Counted from the first letter of the stretch, positions 24,668 through 33,741 are shown. The stretch: DNA of 64,000 nt from Polymorphum gilvum SL003B-26A1 (GCF_000192745.1 NC_015259.1:4169001-4233000); one strand, 5' to 3'. The notes: a model not told the origin generated them from the letters alone. Translations and numbers: made by a program.

Positions 24668-25249
24668 TCAGCCGCAGAACGCCCTGGCTTCGGGCGTCCA
24701 GCGACCGAAACCGGTCGCGACCATGTTGGCGATCACCTTGCAGACGTAGCGTTTCTGAGCCGGATCGTTGTTCGGCCCGGCATGATAGCGGGCGACGGCC
24801 ATGGTCCAGGTGCCCTGGCGAGCATGGAGTTCGTTAAGGAAGCGCGCCGCGTAGCGCACGTTGGCGCGCGGCTCCAGCATGTGGGCGACCGAGCGGAACT
24901 TGTCGCCATGGTAATGGTGGTTGATCTGCATGCAGCCGATGTCGATCAGCCTCTTGCCGGTCTGGCGTGCCGAGGCCACCTCGCGCTCGGCGACCAGGGC
25001 CGAAGGCGGGAAAACCGCCTTGCCCTCGATGTTGAGCGCGTGGGGATGGAGCGAGTTGCGCCGCCCTGTCTCGGTCAGGCCGACGGCATAAAGAACGCCG
25101 AGCGGGATCCGGTAGAGCCTGGCGGCCTCGGCCATTTCCCGCTCGCAGACGTTCCCGGAGGCTTCTGCCGGCCCGGTCGATGCGGCAAGCAGGCTAGAGA
25201 TACACAGCGCCGCGGTCACGACCGGTGCGACGTTCTTGCGAACCGCCAT
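24668..25249 (-). CDS. Flagellar-cluster lytic transglycosylase (SLT type)
   Basis: This enzyme cleaves peptidoglycan, probably to let the rod pass through the wall. From the ATG at 25249 it has 193 residues with a signal peptide (about 1-30). The catalytic glutamate is E60 in YAVGLTETG, and the SLT-fold motifs IGCMQINHHYHG and ARYHAGP are visible. The start lies inside fliK, an overlap of 56 bp. It is the last gene of the fliF operon and probably partners the muramidase-free FlgJ-like protein. Confidence 0.88.
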   Translation of the reverse strand: MAVRKNVAPVVTAALCISSLLAASTGPAEASGNVCEREMAEAARLYRIPLGVLYAVGLTETGRRNSLHPHALNIEGKAVFPPSALVAEREVASARQTGKRLIDIGCMQINHHYHGDKFRSVAHMLEPRANVRYAARFLNELHARQGTWTMAVARYHAGPNNDPAQKRYVCKVIANMVATGFGRWTPEARAFCG

Positions 25250-26486
25250 CGATTGCCCTCTCGCCCTGCTCCTGATGATTTTCAGCGGCCCTGTCGTCAC
25301 CATCGGCGTGTTCGCGCCGGTCGCCTTGTCCCTCGCCGCGCAACTGCGGGCCGGCGCCCGGTCCGTCGCCCTCTGCCATGGCTCCACCCTGGGCAGAACC
25401 GGTCGACGTCACCTGGAACATCGGCCGGTCGTCACTGGCTGCCTGAATGGTGATCGCATCGGGCTTGTGGCCCGTGGCGCGCAGCATCTGGTCGAGCAGA
25501 TGGCGGTCCCGGTGGAGCACCTCGACCGTGTCGGGGTTGCTTGCCTGCAGGACCACTTCGACCGCATCGCCGACCATCTTCATGGTCACCTTGACGCTGC
25601 CGAGTTCCATCGGCTGAAGCTGAATCTGCAGAACCTTGACGGTCGGTCCGTCGGGCCGTGCCGTAAAGGTCGCTGCGGGATTGCCCGGCCGCGTCTCGGA
25701 CAGAGCCGTGGAAATCGCACCCCCGATCTGCTGCACCGGGGACAGGCGCATGGAGGGCGCGAAATGGGTCTCCTCGCGCAGGACACGAATCTGGCCGATG
25801 TCGACCTTCGGCCGGCCGCTGGCCTCGCCTTCCTCTGCACCGGCCCTGGTCGAGACCGGTTCGCCGGCGGACGCGAAACGGGCGAACAGACCGTCGTCGT
25901 CGACTCCGGACAGGTCGACGCCGCCCGAGCCGGACGTCGTCCCATCGCTCGCGATCAGGACGCGGGCGAGCGCTGCGGACTGCCCACCGGCGGGATTTTG
26001 CACAGGCGCCGGAGCCGTGCCGTTCGTCTGCATCGGCCTGGCCGTCGCCGATGCGGCAGCGGCCAAGCCGGCTTCGACCGGCGGCGCGCTCGCAGGTGCC
26101 GGAGCCGGCAAGGTGTCCGCCGAAACCTGCAACTCACGAGCCGCGTCGTCGACGGCGGACGGCGGCGTGCCGGCGGCCGGAGCGTGGTTGCCGGCACCGG
26201 CAAGGCCGGTCGCCGCTCCTCCCGGCAGCAGCCCCGCGAGAGTGGCGTCCTGCGCTTGTCCAGCCGGCAAAGCCGGGAAGCTGCCGCCGACCGTACCCGG
26301 CTCGGCGGATGCAGTCTCCGCAGGCTGCGTCGATGCTGGCGCACCGGCCATTTTACGCAACAGCTCTGTGAAGCCGTCGCCGTCGTCGCGGCCGCCTTGC
26401 CGCCCTGACGCCGAACCGTCCGGAACCCGGCTTGCCTTCACCGGGGCGGCAAAGGCCTGTACCTGCGCATATGTGTTCACGGTCAT
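25194..26486 (-). CDS. fliK: Hook-length control protein FliK (MotD-type)
   Basis: FliK is exported, measures the hook and triggers the FlhB specificity switch. The 430-residue protein has a long Ala/Pro-rich, low-complexity N-terminal part and a conserved Flg_hook domain (about residues 255-345) with the pattern IQLQPMELGSVKVTMKMVGD and VLHRDRHLLDQMLRATGHKP. The position after motC matches the gene called motD in older Sinorhizobium maps. Its last 56 bp overlap the transglycosylase start. Confidence 0.88.
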   Translation of the reverse strand: MTVNTYAQVQAFAAPVKASRVPDGSASGRQGGRDDGDGFTELLRKMAGAPASTQPAETASAEPGTVGGSFPALPAGQAQDATLAGLLPGGAATGLAGAGNHAPAAGTPPSAVDDAARELQVSADTLPAPAPASAPPVEAGLAAAASATARPMQTNGTAPAPVQNPAGGQSAALARVLIASDGTTSGSGGVDLSGVDDDGLFARFASAGEPVSTRAGAEEGEASGRPKVDIGQIRVLREETHFAPSMRLSPVQQIGGAISTALSETRPGNPAATFTARPDGPTVKVLQIQLQPMELGSVKVTMKMVGDAVEVVLQASNPDTVEVLHRDRHLLDQMLRATGHKPDAITIQAASDDRPMFQVTSTGSAQGGAMAEGDGPGAGPQLRGEGQGDRREHADGDDRAAENHQEQGERAIDGGSQERRTGRDRGAVYL

Positions 26487-27685
26487 CGTGCGCTCCCGCC
26501 AGACTGCTGGAGCAGGGCTCCGGTTTCGGTGAGGATCCTGTCGGCCGCCGCCATCGTCGGGCGGTGCCAGTCCGGCGCCTTCGGCGCGCCGATGTCGGCG
26601 AAGGCGCCGAACTCGCCGATCGTTCCCGGCGGCGGCTCCGGCCAGTGACGGACCCGGTTGAGAACCGCATAGACGGCGTCCATGAGTTCGCGTTCCTCCG
26701 GCGTCAACTCGCCCCGGTCGATCGACCAGAGCAAGTCGCGCGCCTCGCCGATGTCGCGCGGATCGAGCAGCGCGCCGGCGCGGTAGATTCGCAGCAGGCG
26801 GTGTTCACTGGTGCCGGCCATGGCCAGCGGCAGGGCCCGTTCGGTCGCCTTGCGGACGATTTCGAGATGGCCGCCGACCAGGGCCTGGCGGGCGAGGCGG
26901 AGGTAGAGCATACGCCGGCTGTCGCTGTCGAACTCGGCAAGCAGGCTTTCCAGCAGGGCGAATTTCGCGTCGTTCTCGCCGAAGCCGAGCGTCTCGAGCG
27001 CCAGCGCGAAGCGGCGGCGGAAGTCGCCCTCGTAGATCGAGCCGCGGAAGCGGCGCAGATAGCGGATCGACAGCGACTGGAAGCGCTCGATATCGCCGAT
27101 CTTGCCGGCCACGAACACCTCGCGACGCAAGGCCGCTTCCTCGACCAGCGTGCCCGGCATCAGCAGGCGCGCGACGCCCAGCATCTTCATCGCTGCCTCG
27201 GGATCGTCGCCGACGGCGAGCGCGGCGCGCACGAGCGCGACCTGGCCGCCGAGATTGGGCGGAAGATCCATCGGATCGATCGCTGTCAGCAAGTCCCGGG
27301 CCTCTTCCTGGCGTCCTTCGACATAGGCGAGCGCACCGCGCATCAAGGCCGGGTCGAGATCCGGCTGCGGATCGAGGTCGAGCAGCTGCCGCATCACCCT
27401 CGGATGGCCACCGCTCAGCAGATGGATCACCGCCGCCCGCGCGTTGCGCGGATCCGACCAGGTCTCCGCGGGCGCCGTCGCGAACACCTCATCCATCTGC
27501 AGCAGCAACGCGCGCTGTGCGGTATGGGCATGGCTGTTGCCCTGGGCGACCTCACCCTGCAGCGCCTGCAGGGTGCGGACCATGCGGTAGGGCGACTTCG
27601 CATCCTCGGCCTGGGCGGCCGGAGCGGCCCACAGGACAATCAACGCGAGAGCGGCGCCTCTCAGGACGGACACGGAACGGATCAT
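26483..27685 (-). CDS. motC: Periplasmic motility protein MotC
   Basis: MotC is a periplasmic protein known from rhizobia that interacts with MotB and is needed for motor rotation; MotE is its chaperone. The 400-residue protein has a signal peptide (about 1-26, ending AAPAAQA) and a helical, repeat-rich mature part like a TPR/solenoid, starting KSPYRMVRTLQALQGEVAQG. It overlaps motB and fliK by 4 bp each. Its presence is a strong Rhizobiales marker. Confidence 0.93.
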   Translation of the reverse strand: MIRSVSVLRGAALALIVLWAAPAAQAEDAKSPYRMVRTLQALQGEVAQGNSHAHTAQRALLLQMDEVFATAPAETWSDPRNARAAVIHLLSGGHPRVMRQLLDLDPQPDLDPALMRGALAYVEGRQEEARDLLTAIDPMDLPPNLGGQVALVRAALAVGDDPEAAMKMLGVARLLMPGTLVEEAALRREVFVAGKIGDIERFQSLSIRYLRRFRGSIYEGDFRRRFALALETLGFGENDAKFALLESLLAEFDSDSRRMLYLRLARQALVGGHLEIVRKATERALPLAMAGTSEHRLLRIYRAGALLDPRDIGEARDLLWSIDRGELTPEERELMDAVYAVLNRVRHWPEPPPGTIGEFGAFADIGAPKAPDWHRPTMAAADRILTETGALLQQSGGSAR

Positions 27686-28986
27686 GCGCCTGGCTCCAGA
27701 AGGAAGATCTCGATGCGCCGGTTGACGGCGGAATAGGGATCGGACGGCCGCTTGAGGTCGCGGTCGGCATAGCCCTCGATCCGCTCCACCCGGCCGGCGT
27801 CGACGCCGCCGCGCGCGAGCATGTAGAGGGCCATATGGGCGCGCGCGCTCGACAGCCGCCAGTTGTCATAGGTCTTGGAACGGAACGGCCGCGCGTCGGT
27901 ATGACCGCGGATCACGATCCGGCCGGGTCTGGCCGACAGGGTAGAGCCGATCCGCTCCATCAGTCGAACCAGTTCCGGGCGCGGTTCGGCCGAGCCGACG
28001 GCGAACATGCCGAAGTCCTGATCGTCGGTCAGGCTGATGAGCAGGCCCGCGCCGGTCCGCTCCACGGTGATGCGGCTCGCCGCCGCGCCGAGCGGCGTTT
28101 CGGCGAGGCCTTGCAGATCCGCCTGCAGCGCCGCGGCCGTCTTGGCCAGGTCCGACGCCTCGGGCGACGCCGGCGCGGCGGCACTCGGAGCCTGCGGGGC
28201 CGATACGCCGGACGCGACCGCGTCGGCTGCGTTCGGGTCGGGCTTTGCCGACGGCGATGGCGCCACGGACGCCACCAACGGGCTGGGCGGTGCCGGCTTC
28301 CCAACCCCTTCGGCACTGCGCGATTCCGGGGACGCCTCTGGGCGCGGTTCAGGCATGCCTTCCGCCGCTTCGGTGCGGGCCGGCTCCATGGCCAGTTCAA
28401 TCGGTCGTTCGGCGGCACCGGCGCCGCGGTTGGGCAGGAACTGCCAGTAGAGCGGATCGAACGGATCGCGGTAAGCGTCGCCGCCCTGGGCGCCTTCGCC
28501 CTCCCGGGTTCCGAAACCGGCCTTTTCCGGTGCCGGCCCCTCCGCCTCGGGCAGGGTGATGCTGCGCGCGAGCGTATCCAGCACGGCGTAGGGATCGCTG
28601 AACAGCGCCGCTTCGGAATAGAACTGCCGATATTCGCCGCCTGTAGAATGGCGGGCCGGGCCGGCGGGCTTGTTCTCGGAGCCGCCCTGGGCCGGCGGCC
28701 GGTCGCTCTCCTCACCGATGGCGTCGCCCGACTCGCCAGCGTCGTTGAGCCCCTTGCGGGTCGGCGACGTCGCCGCCAGCTTGACCGGGTTAAAATACTG
28801 CGCAACGCCCTGACGGACGTTCTCGTCGGTGACGTTGATCAGCCACATGACGAGGAAGAAGGCCATCATGGCGGTCATGAAGTCGGCAAAGGCAATCTTC
28901 CACACGCCGCCCTTGTGATGGTCGGCGTCCCAGGCCGGTCGTCGCCGGACGATGACGATTTCGCCCGAAGAGATTTCCGCTGTCAT
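27682..28986 (-). CDS. motB: Flagellar motor stator protein MotB
   Basis: MotB anchors the stator to peptidoglycan and carries the ion-binding aspartate, here D35 in AFADFMTAMMAFF within the single membrane helix (about 28-50). A long Pro/Ala-rich linker (about 75-260) follows, then the OmpA-like domain (about 290-430) with VIRGHTDARPF and RVERIEGYADRDL. The 434 residues are longer than enteric MotB because of the linker, as in rhizobial MotB, which contacts MotC there. Confidence 0.95.
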   Translation of the reverse strand: MTAEISSGEIVIVRRRPAWDADHHKGGVWKIAFADFMTAMMAFFLVMWLINVTDENVRQGVAQYFNPVKLAATSPTRKGLNDAGESGDAIGEESDRPPAQGGSENKPAGPARHSTGGEYRQFYSEAALFSDPYAVLDTLARSITLPEAEGPAPEKAGFGTREGEGAQGGDAYRDPFDPLYWQFLPNRGAGAAERPIELAMEPARTEAAEGMPEPRPEASPESRSAEGVGKPAPPSPLVASVAPSPSAKPDPNAADAVASGVSAPQAPSAAAPASPEASDLAKTAAALQADLQGLAETPLGAAASRITVERTGAGLLISLTDDQDFGMFAVGSAEPRPELVRLMERIGSTLSARPGRIVIRGHTDARPFRSKTYDNWRLSSARAHMALYMLARGGVDAGRVERIEGYADRDLKRPSDPYSAVNRRIEIFLLEPGA

Positions 28987-29624
28987 GACTGCTGCTCCCG
29001 CGCCATATGAAACTCGCTCAGCCAGTCGGCCAGTTGGGTCTCGACCGTCGTGTCATCGAGGACGCAACGCAGTTCGACGTCATTGGAAGGATCCAGGCGG
29101 ACCGCCGCCCGACCCGCGGCGCCGAGCCCTTCGGACAGGCGCTGCAGAAGCGCCGCGGGACCCGACACCACGATCGTTGGCGCTTCGGAACCGGACAGCA
29201 GGTCGCTGAGCGTGGCGGAAAACGCGTCGACGGTCCGCTCGACCATCGCCTGCTCGATCACTGGCTCCAGGCACCGTGCGATCGCATCGGCCAGTTGCCG
29301 TTCGAGTTCCGCCATGCAGGCGGCAAGGTCGGCGCCAAGGCGCTCGGCAAAGTCGGCTTCGAAGCGGCAGCGCTCGGCTTCGGCCGCCGCCTCCAGCGCC
29401 TGCCGCTCCGAGGCGAGGATCGCCTCGGCTTCGGCGCGCGCCTCGGCCAGTGCATCGGCCCGGCCGCGAGCGTATTCGGCCGCCAGCCGCTCCTCCGATG
29501 ACGGCTCCGCCGGACGGTCCGGCATGGCCACGACCTCGGCGAGGACGATCTCGTCCTTGCTCAGCCGCTGGAACGACGGGCCGGCCAGCGTCGGGATATG
29601 GGCCGCGATCGATCGGTGAGCCAT
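28983..29624 (-). CDS. fliH: FliH-like negative regulator of the export ATPase
   Basis: FliH holds FliI in an inactive complex and guides it to the export gate. The 213-residue protein has a long Ala/Glu-rich helix (about 45-110) with repeated small residues, followed by a compact C-terminal domain ending DDTTVETQLADWLSEF. These are the two parts expected for FliH/YscL. The ATG at 29624 overlaps the fliF stop (TGATG). Primary sequence is poorly conserved, so the name rests on architecture and its place after fliF. Confidence 0.72.
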   Translation of the reverse strand: MAHRSIAAHIPTLAGPSFQRLSKDEIVLAEVVAMPDRPAEPSSEERLAAEYARGRADALAEARAEAEAILASERQALEAAAEAERCRFEADFAERLGADLAACMAELERQLADAIARCLEPVIEQAMVERTVDAFSATLSDLLSGSEAPTIVVSGPAALLQRLSEGLGAAGRAAVRLDPSNDVELRCVLDDTTVETQLADWLSEFHMAREQQS

Positions 29625-31264
29625 CACGCCCGCTCCCCTTCATACATCCACTGCTTGAGGATCGCCGCGGACTGCTGTTCGTCGAGGTCGAGCAGCGATT
29701 CCAGCTTCTTGAGCGGCGACTGGTTGAGCTTGTTGGTCAGGTCCTGGAGCATGCCGGAATGATCGGGTCCGGCCAGTTGGCGCGCCTCGGAGAACTCGCC
29801 GGCAAGCCCTTCGCCCTCCGTCATCATGGCGAGTTCGCCGATCTCGGCCGGCGCCGCGCTCTTCTGCGGTACGAGCACCGCCAGCGCGGGCCGCAGACCG
29901 AACCAGATCAGCAGGCCGGCGACGGTCAGGATCGCAAACGCGTTGATCAGGTTGCCGGACTGGCGGATGAGCAGCTCGGAGACCGACATCGGCGGCACCG
30001 GCTCCATGGCACGCCCGCCGTTGACGAAGTCGACCACGGACACCTTGATGACGTCGCCGCGCCGGCTGCTAACGCCGGCCGAGGACGCGACGAGTTGTTC
30101 GATCTCGACGAGTTGCGCCGCGACCGTGTCGGGGTCCGGCGATCCGCCGAGCGACGCTTCCAGGCGGGCCCGGTCGACCAGCACGGCGATCGATAGCCGC
30201 TCGACGCTGTAGCCGTCCTGCGAAGTCTCGATGGTCTTGGACGAGATCTCGTAGTTGACCGTCTCCTCGCGGCGCTGGTTCTCCTCGCTCGACCGTTCGC
30301 CGTTCTCGGCGGTGACGGTTTCGTCTGGCAGGTTCTGCTGCACCGTCGTCGGCGTCTCGGTGCTCGAATTCTGCGACATCTCGTTCTGGCGCAGCGTGCG
30401 CACGGAGCGTTCGACCCGCGATTCGGGATCGTAGATGGTCTCCGCGATGCGCCGGCGGTCGGTGTTGAGGTCGGCCGCCACGCTGACCTGGAAGTTGTCG
30501 AGGCCGAGATAGGGGGTCAGCGTCTTGCGGATGTTTTCCTGGATCCGGCCGCTGACCGCGGCCTCGAGCGAGGCGATCTGGCCGGCGGAGGCGTTGGCAG
30601 GATCCTTGCCGGCGGCCAGCAGACCGCCGCTGGTGTCCAGGACAGTGACCTTGTCGGCGCTCATGCCCGGCACGGCCGCGGACACCAGATGGCGGATCGC
30701 GTCGGCGGTGCGCAAGTCGTCGGGCACGTCGGAGCGGATCACCACCGAGGCCGACGGCGGCTGCTGGTCGCGTCGGAAGGAGCCCTTCTCGGGCAGGACG
30801 ATATGCACCCGTGCGGCCCGCACGCCCTGCATCAGCTGGATGGTGCGCGCCAGTTCGCCTTCGAGCGCGCGAACCCGCGTCACTTCCTGCATGAAGGACG
30901 TCAGGCCGAGCGAACCGAGATCGTCGAACAGCTCGTAGCCGGCGTCGGCGCCGCGCGGCAGGCCGCGCTCGGCAAGCAGCATGCGCGCCCGCGCCGCCGC
31001 GCCGTGATTGACCAGAACGGCGGTACCGTCCGAACTGACGTCATAGGGAATGCCGGCATCTTGCAGGGCCGACCCGATACGGCTGACGTCCTCGCCCTGC
31101 AGCCCGGTGTAGAGAGTGGTCTGCTGGGGACGGCTGAGATAGTAGGCCCCGAGCCCGACGGTGGCGATCGTCGCGACGCCGATCAGCGCCAGCGCGATCA
31201 GTCTTCGGGTGCCCAGTTCGAGCAGGTTCGCCAAGAGTTTTTCTGCGTGTTCGCGGCCAGGCAT
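29624..31264 (-). CDS. fliF: Flagellar MS-ring protein FliF
   Basis: FliF forms the membrane ring that starts basal body assembly. From the ATG at 31264 (aggggaaatgc upstream) it has 546 residues. The first membrane helix is about 22-44, then YscJ-like ring-building domains (VRAARVHIVLPEKGSFRRDQ). A linker and a second helix (about 435-462) follow, and a C-terminal tail ends with LESLLDLDEQQSAAILKQWM, which binds FliG. It heads the fliF-fliH-motB-motC-fliK-SLT operon. Confidence 0.95.
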   Translation of the reverse strand: MPGREHAEKLLANLLELGTRRLIALALIGVATIATVGLGAYYLSRPQQTTLYTGLQGEDVSRIGSALQDAGIPYDVSSDGTAVLVNHGAAARARMLLAERGLPRGADAGYELFDDLGSLGLTSFMQEVTRVRALEGELARTIQLMQGVRAARVHIVLPEKGSFRRDQQPPSASVVIRSDVPDDLRTADAIRHLVSAAVPGMSADKVTVLDTSGGLLAAGKDPANASAGQIASLEAAVSGRIQENIRKTLTPYLGLDNFQVSVAADLNTDRRRIAETIYDPESRVERSVRTLRQNEMSQNSSTETPTTVQQNLPDETVTAENGERSSEENQRREETVNYEISSKTIETSQDGYSVERLSIAVLVDRARLEASLGGSPDPDTVAAQLVEIEQLVASSAGVSSRRGDVIKVSVVDFVNGGRAMEPVPPMSVSELLIRQSGNLINAFAILTVAGLLIWFGLRPALAVLVPQKSAAPAEIGELAMMTEGEGLAGEFSEARQLAGPDHSGMLQDLTNKLNQSPLKKLESLLDLDEQQSAAILKQWMYEGERA

Positions 31265-31318
31265 GCATTTCCCCTGTGTCAGGTCCGACCAATGCTTGTG
31301 CCGACTATTGCTGGCCGA

Positions 31319-31334
31319 GCTTGCGCGAGGATTG
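31319..31334 (-). promoter_or_regulatory. Flagellar 16-bp element upstream of fliF
   Basis: The minus strand reads CAATCCTCGCGCAAGC, then 8 bp, then CAATAGTC. It ends 54 bp before the fliF ATG. A second ACAAGC half site lies 25 bp further downstream (31294-31299). In Brucella, FtcR is reported to act at the fliF promoter. Confidence 0.6.
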
Positions 31335-31343
31335 CGGGTCATG

Positions 31344-31372
31344 AAAAAGGCCGCGCTCCGGAGAGCGCGGCC
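31344..31372 (-). terminator. Rho-independent terminator of the flagellin gene
   Basis: A perfect 10-bp GC stem (GGCCGCGCTC / GAGCGCGGCC, 31349-31358 and 31363-31372) with a 4-base loop is followed on the minus strand by five Ts (31344-31348). It lies 26 bp after the flagellin stop and insulates flagellin from the fliF promoter directly beyond. Confidence 0.88.
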
Positions 31373-31397
31373 CTGGTCCTTCCGAAACCGGAAGGGA

Positions 31398-32306
31398 TCA
31401 GCGGAACAGCGACAGGATGTTCTGGCTGCTCGAGTTGGCGATCGACAGCGCCTGGATGCCGAGCTGCTGCTGGACCTGAAGGGCCTGCAGACGGGTCGAT
31501 TCCGCGTTCATGTCGGCGTCGACCAGCTGACCGATACCACGGTCGAGAGCGTCGGTCAGAGCCGAGATGAACTCACGCTGCAGTTCCACGCGCCGCTTGG
31601 CAGCGCCAAGCGAGGTGGCCGCATCGGTGATCTCGCCGAGCGCGTCGTCGACGTCGGAGATCATGCCTTCCAGGGTGGTCAGGTCGGCAGCGGAGTCGGT
31701 CAGGGCAGCGATGTTGATCGTGGCAACGGTGTTGCCGTTCGCCTGAGCCTTGTCGAGGATGCCGGACTGGTCGGCATCGTCGTAGAGTTCCGTCCTGGTG
31801 ATGTCGATATCGATCTTCTCGATCGTGATCGCACCGCCCTGACGGCTGAACGAACCGACGACGGACTTGGTGGCATTGTAGGCCGCATCCGAGGAGTCGA
31901 CCGACAGCCAGTTCTCGCCGTTGAACACCGCCGAATCGGCGATCGACCGCAGGTTGTCCTGCAGGGCGGTGATTTCCTCCTGGATCTTGCCACGATCGAC
32001 GCCCGGCTGACGCGCGGCGACGAGCTTGGCCTTGATCTCGTTCACGAGGTCGACGGTGCTGTCCATGGCCGTGTACATCGTGTCGAGCGTCGCGGCACCG
32101 AGGCCGAGAGCGTCTTCGACGGCCGACAGGGCCATGTTGTCCGACCGCATGGTCGTGGCGATGGACCAGTAGGCCGCATTGTCCTCAGCGGTGGCAACAC
32201 GGTAGCCGGTCGAGATGCGGCTCTGGGTTTCGGCCAGGGCCTTGTTGGTCGCGCTGAGGGTCTGCAGCGCGGTCATCGCGGAGGCGTTCGTCATAAGGCT
32301 AGACAT
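31398..32306 (-). CDS. fla: Flagellin
   Basis: This is the filament subunit, the only flagellin gene in the window. The 302-residue protein has the conserved N-terminal D0/D1 helices (MTALQTLSATNKALAETQSR then ISTGYRVATAEDNAAYWSIA) and the C-terminal partner helices (ending VQQQLGIQALSIANSSSQNI and LSLFR). A short variable middle (about 140-215) is surface exposed. The ATG at 32306 is preceded by aaagggacacatc. It is monocistronic, with its own promoter element, a long structured leader and its own terminator, which fits high, separately controlled expression. Confidence 0.97.
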   Translation of the reverse strand: MSSLMTNASAMTALQTLSATNKALAETQSRISTGYRVATAEDNAAYWSIATTMRSDNMALSAVEDALGLGAATLDTMYTAMDSTVDLVNEIKAKLVAARQPGVDRGKIQEEITALQDNLRSIADSAVFNGENWLSVDSSDAAYNATKSVVGSFSRQGGAITIEKIDIDITRTELYDDADQSGILDKAQANGNTVATINIAALTDSAADLTTLEGMISDVDDALGEITDAATSLGAAKRRVELQREFISALTDALDRGIGQLVDADMNAESTRLQALQVQQQLGIQALSIANSSSQNILSLFR

Positions 32307-32424
32307 GATGTGTCCCTTTCATGAATTGGAGTTCGTGCGGGACATACCGGGTTTGCACCGGTACGGCAGGGCGGCTTCATGCCTTTGGACCTTGTCTGTC
32401 TGCGGTCCAACCTGCCGTGGATTT
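32307..32424 (-). promoter_or_regulatory. Structured flagellin 5' leader with a hidden ribosome binding site
   Basis: The promoter element lies 134 bp from the ATG, leaving a leader of about 115 bases. Three foldable parts are visible on the transcript: an outer stem CGGCAGG/CCTGCCG (32411-32417 with 32364-32370) enclosing TTGGACC/GGTCCAA (32404-32410 with 32385-32391); a hairpin TACCGG/CCGGTA (32358-32363 with 32345-32350); and TGTCCC/GGGACA (32339-32344 with 32311-32316). The last covers the aaaggga ribosome binding site. FlbT and FlaF, encoded nearby, are the likely regulators. Confidence 0.6.
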
Positions 32425-32440
32425 CACGCTAGCCGGTCAG

Positions 32441-32456
32441 GCTTGCGCGAAGCTGG
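32441..32456 (-). promoter_or_regulatory. Flagellar 16-bp element upstream of flagellin
   Basis: The minus strand reads CCAGCTTCGCGCAAGC, then 8 bp, then CTAGCGTG, nearly identical to the motA copy. It lies just 15 bp after the fliP stop codon and 134 bp before the flagellin ATG. Confidence 0.65.
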
Positions 32457-32471
32457 AGACGCCGTTGGGCA

Positions 32472-33212
32472 TCAGAAGAACGATCGCACCAGGCTGCCGA
32501 CGAGCAGATTCCAGCCGTCGATCAGGATGAAGAACAGCGCCTTGAAGGGCAGCGAGATCACCGTAGGCGGCAGCATCATCATGCCCATCGACATGGTGAT
32601 GGTAGCGACGATCATGTCGATGACCAGGAACGGCAGCGCGATCAGAAATCCAATCTCGAAGCCGCGCCGCAATTCCGAGATCATGAAGGCCGGGATGAGC
32701 ACGCGCAACTCGACCTCGCGGGGCGAGGCCGCCGGCGTGTCGGTCAGCCGGCCGGCGGCCAGGTCGTCGAACAGCACCAGGTCCTGCTCGCGCACCTGCG
32801 ACAGCATGAACTCGCGGAACGGTTCGGTGATCCGGCCGTAGGCCTCCTGTTCGTCGATCTCGTTGTTCATCAGCGGCACGACGCCCTGCGTCCAGGCCCG
32901 GTCGAAGGTTGGCGCCATGACATAGAAGGTCATGAACAGGGCGAGCGAGATCAGGATCAGGTTGCCCGGCGTCGTCTGTAGGCCGATGCCCGAGCGCAGG
33001 AACGACAGTGCCACCGCGAAGCGGGTGAAGCTGGTGACCATGATCAGGATGCCCGGCGCGACGGACAGGACCGTCAGCAGCGCGATGATCTGGACGATGC
33101 GCCCGCTGGCGCTGCCCTCGCCCTCCGGAATCAGGGTCGACAGGTCGGGGATCTGCGCGCCCGCCGCCGTTGCGGTGGCCAGCAGGAAGGCGGCGGCGAG
33201 GACAAGACGCAT
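32472..33212 (-). CDS. fliP: Flagellar export gate protein FliP
   Basis: FliP forms the pentameric core of the export channel. The 246-residue protein has a cleavable signal peptide (about 1-20) and four membrane segments. It carries the typical motifs GILIMVTSFTRFAVALSFLR, GLQTTPGNLILISLALFMTF and, late in the chain, IATITMSMGMMMLPP-type sequence. It is the last gene of the long flgB operon and overlaps the fliL stop by one base (TAATG). Confidence 0.94.
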   Translation of the reverse strand: MRLVLAAAFLLATATAAGAQIPDLSTLIPEGEGSASGRIVQIIALLTVLSVAPGILIMVTSFTRFAVALSFLRSGIGLQTTPGNLILISLALFMTFYVMAPTFDRAWTQGVVPLMNNEIDEQEAYGRITEPFREFMLSQVREQDLVLFDDLAAGRLTDTPAASPREVELRVLIPAFMISELRRGFEIGFLIALPFLVIDMIVATITMSMGMMMLPPTVISLPFKALFFILIDGWNLLVGSLVRSFF

Positions 33213-33721
33213 TACTGGATCACCAGGGATTCGAGGATGAGTTCGCGCACGCGGCCGCCCGAACGGGCGACGGCGCGCTCATTCAGGTCTTCGCGCAGAT
33301 GCTGCAAGCCGGCAGCGCCCTCGACCTGAGACAGGGTGATGGTGCGCAGGTAGGCGACGACGTCTTCCTCAATGCGCCCGGCAAGCATGCCGGCCTCCTC
33401 CACGTCGCCGTCGTCGAGCACGATCGAGGCCTGCAGGCGGATCCAGGCGTCGCGCGGCGCCGCCAGATTGGTCACCAGCGGCTTGAGGCCGCGCAGGCGC
33501 GCGTTGACGGCGTAGACGGGCGCGGCTGGCGCGGAGGCCGACGCGCCGCGTGCCTCCCGCGCCGCCGCCTCGCGCACGGTCTCCGCCAGATGCAGGCCGG
33601 CAACCGCACCGACGCCGCAGGCAAGCAGGGTCAGGAACGCCAGCATGCCGACGAAGCCGGCGGACGAACCGCCGGACGCGCGCACCCGGCGCGTCGATCC
33701 TGGAAAGGCTGTGTCGGCCAT
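33212..33721 (-). CDS. fliL: Flagellar basal body-associated protein FliL
   Basis: FliL is a single-pass inner-membrane protein that surrounds or supports the stator. The 169-residue protein has one membrane helix (about 22-45) and a periplasmic stomatin-like domain with LKPLVTNLAAPRDAWIRLQA and VEEDVVAYLRTITLSQVEGA-type helices. It lies directly before fliP as in other Rhizobiales. Confidence 0.88.
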   Translation of the reverse strand: MADTAFPGSTRRVRASGGSSAGFVGMLAFLTLLACGVGAVAGLHLAETVREAAAREARGASASAPAAPVYAVNARLRGLKPLVTNLAAPRDAWIRLQASIVLDDGDVEEAGMLAGRIEEDVVAYLRTITLSQVEGAAGLQHLREDLNERAVARSGGRVRELILESLVIQ

Positions 33722-33741
33722 CTGGAAGCCTCCGCGTCCGG

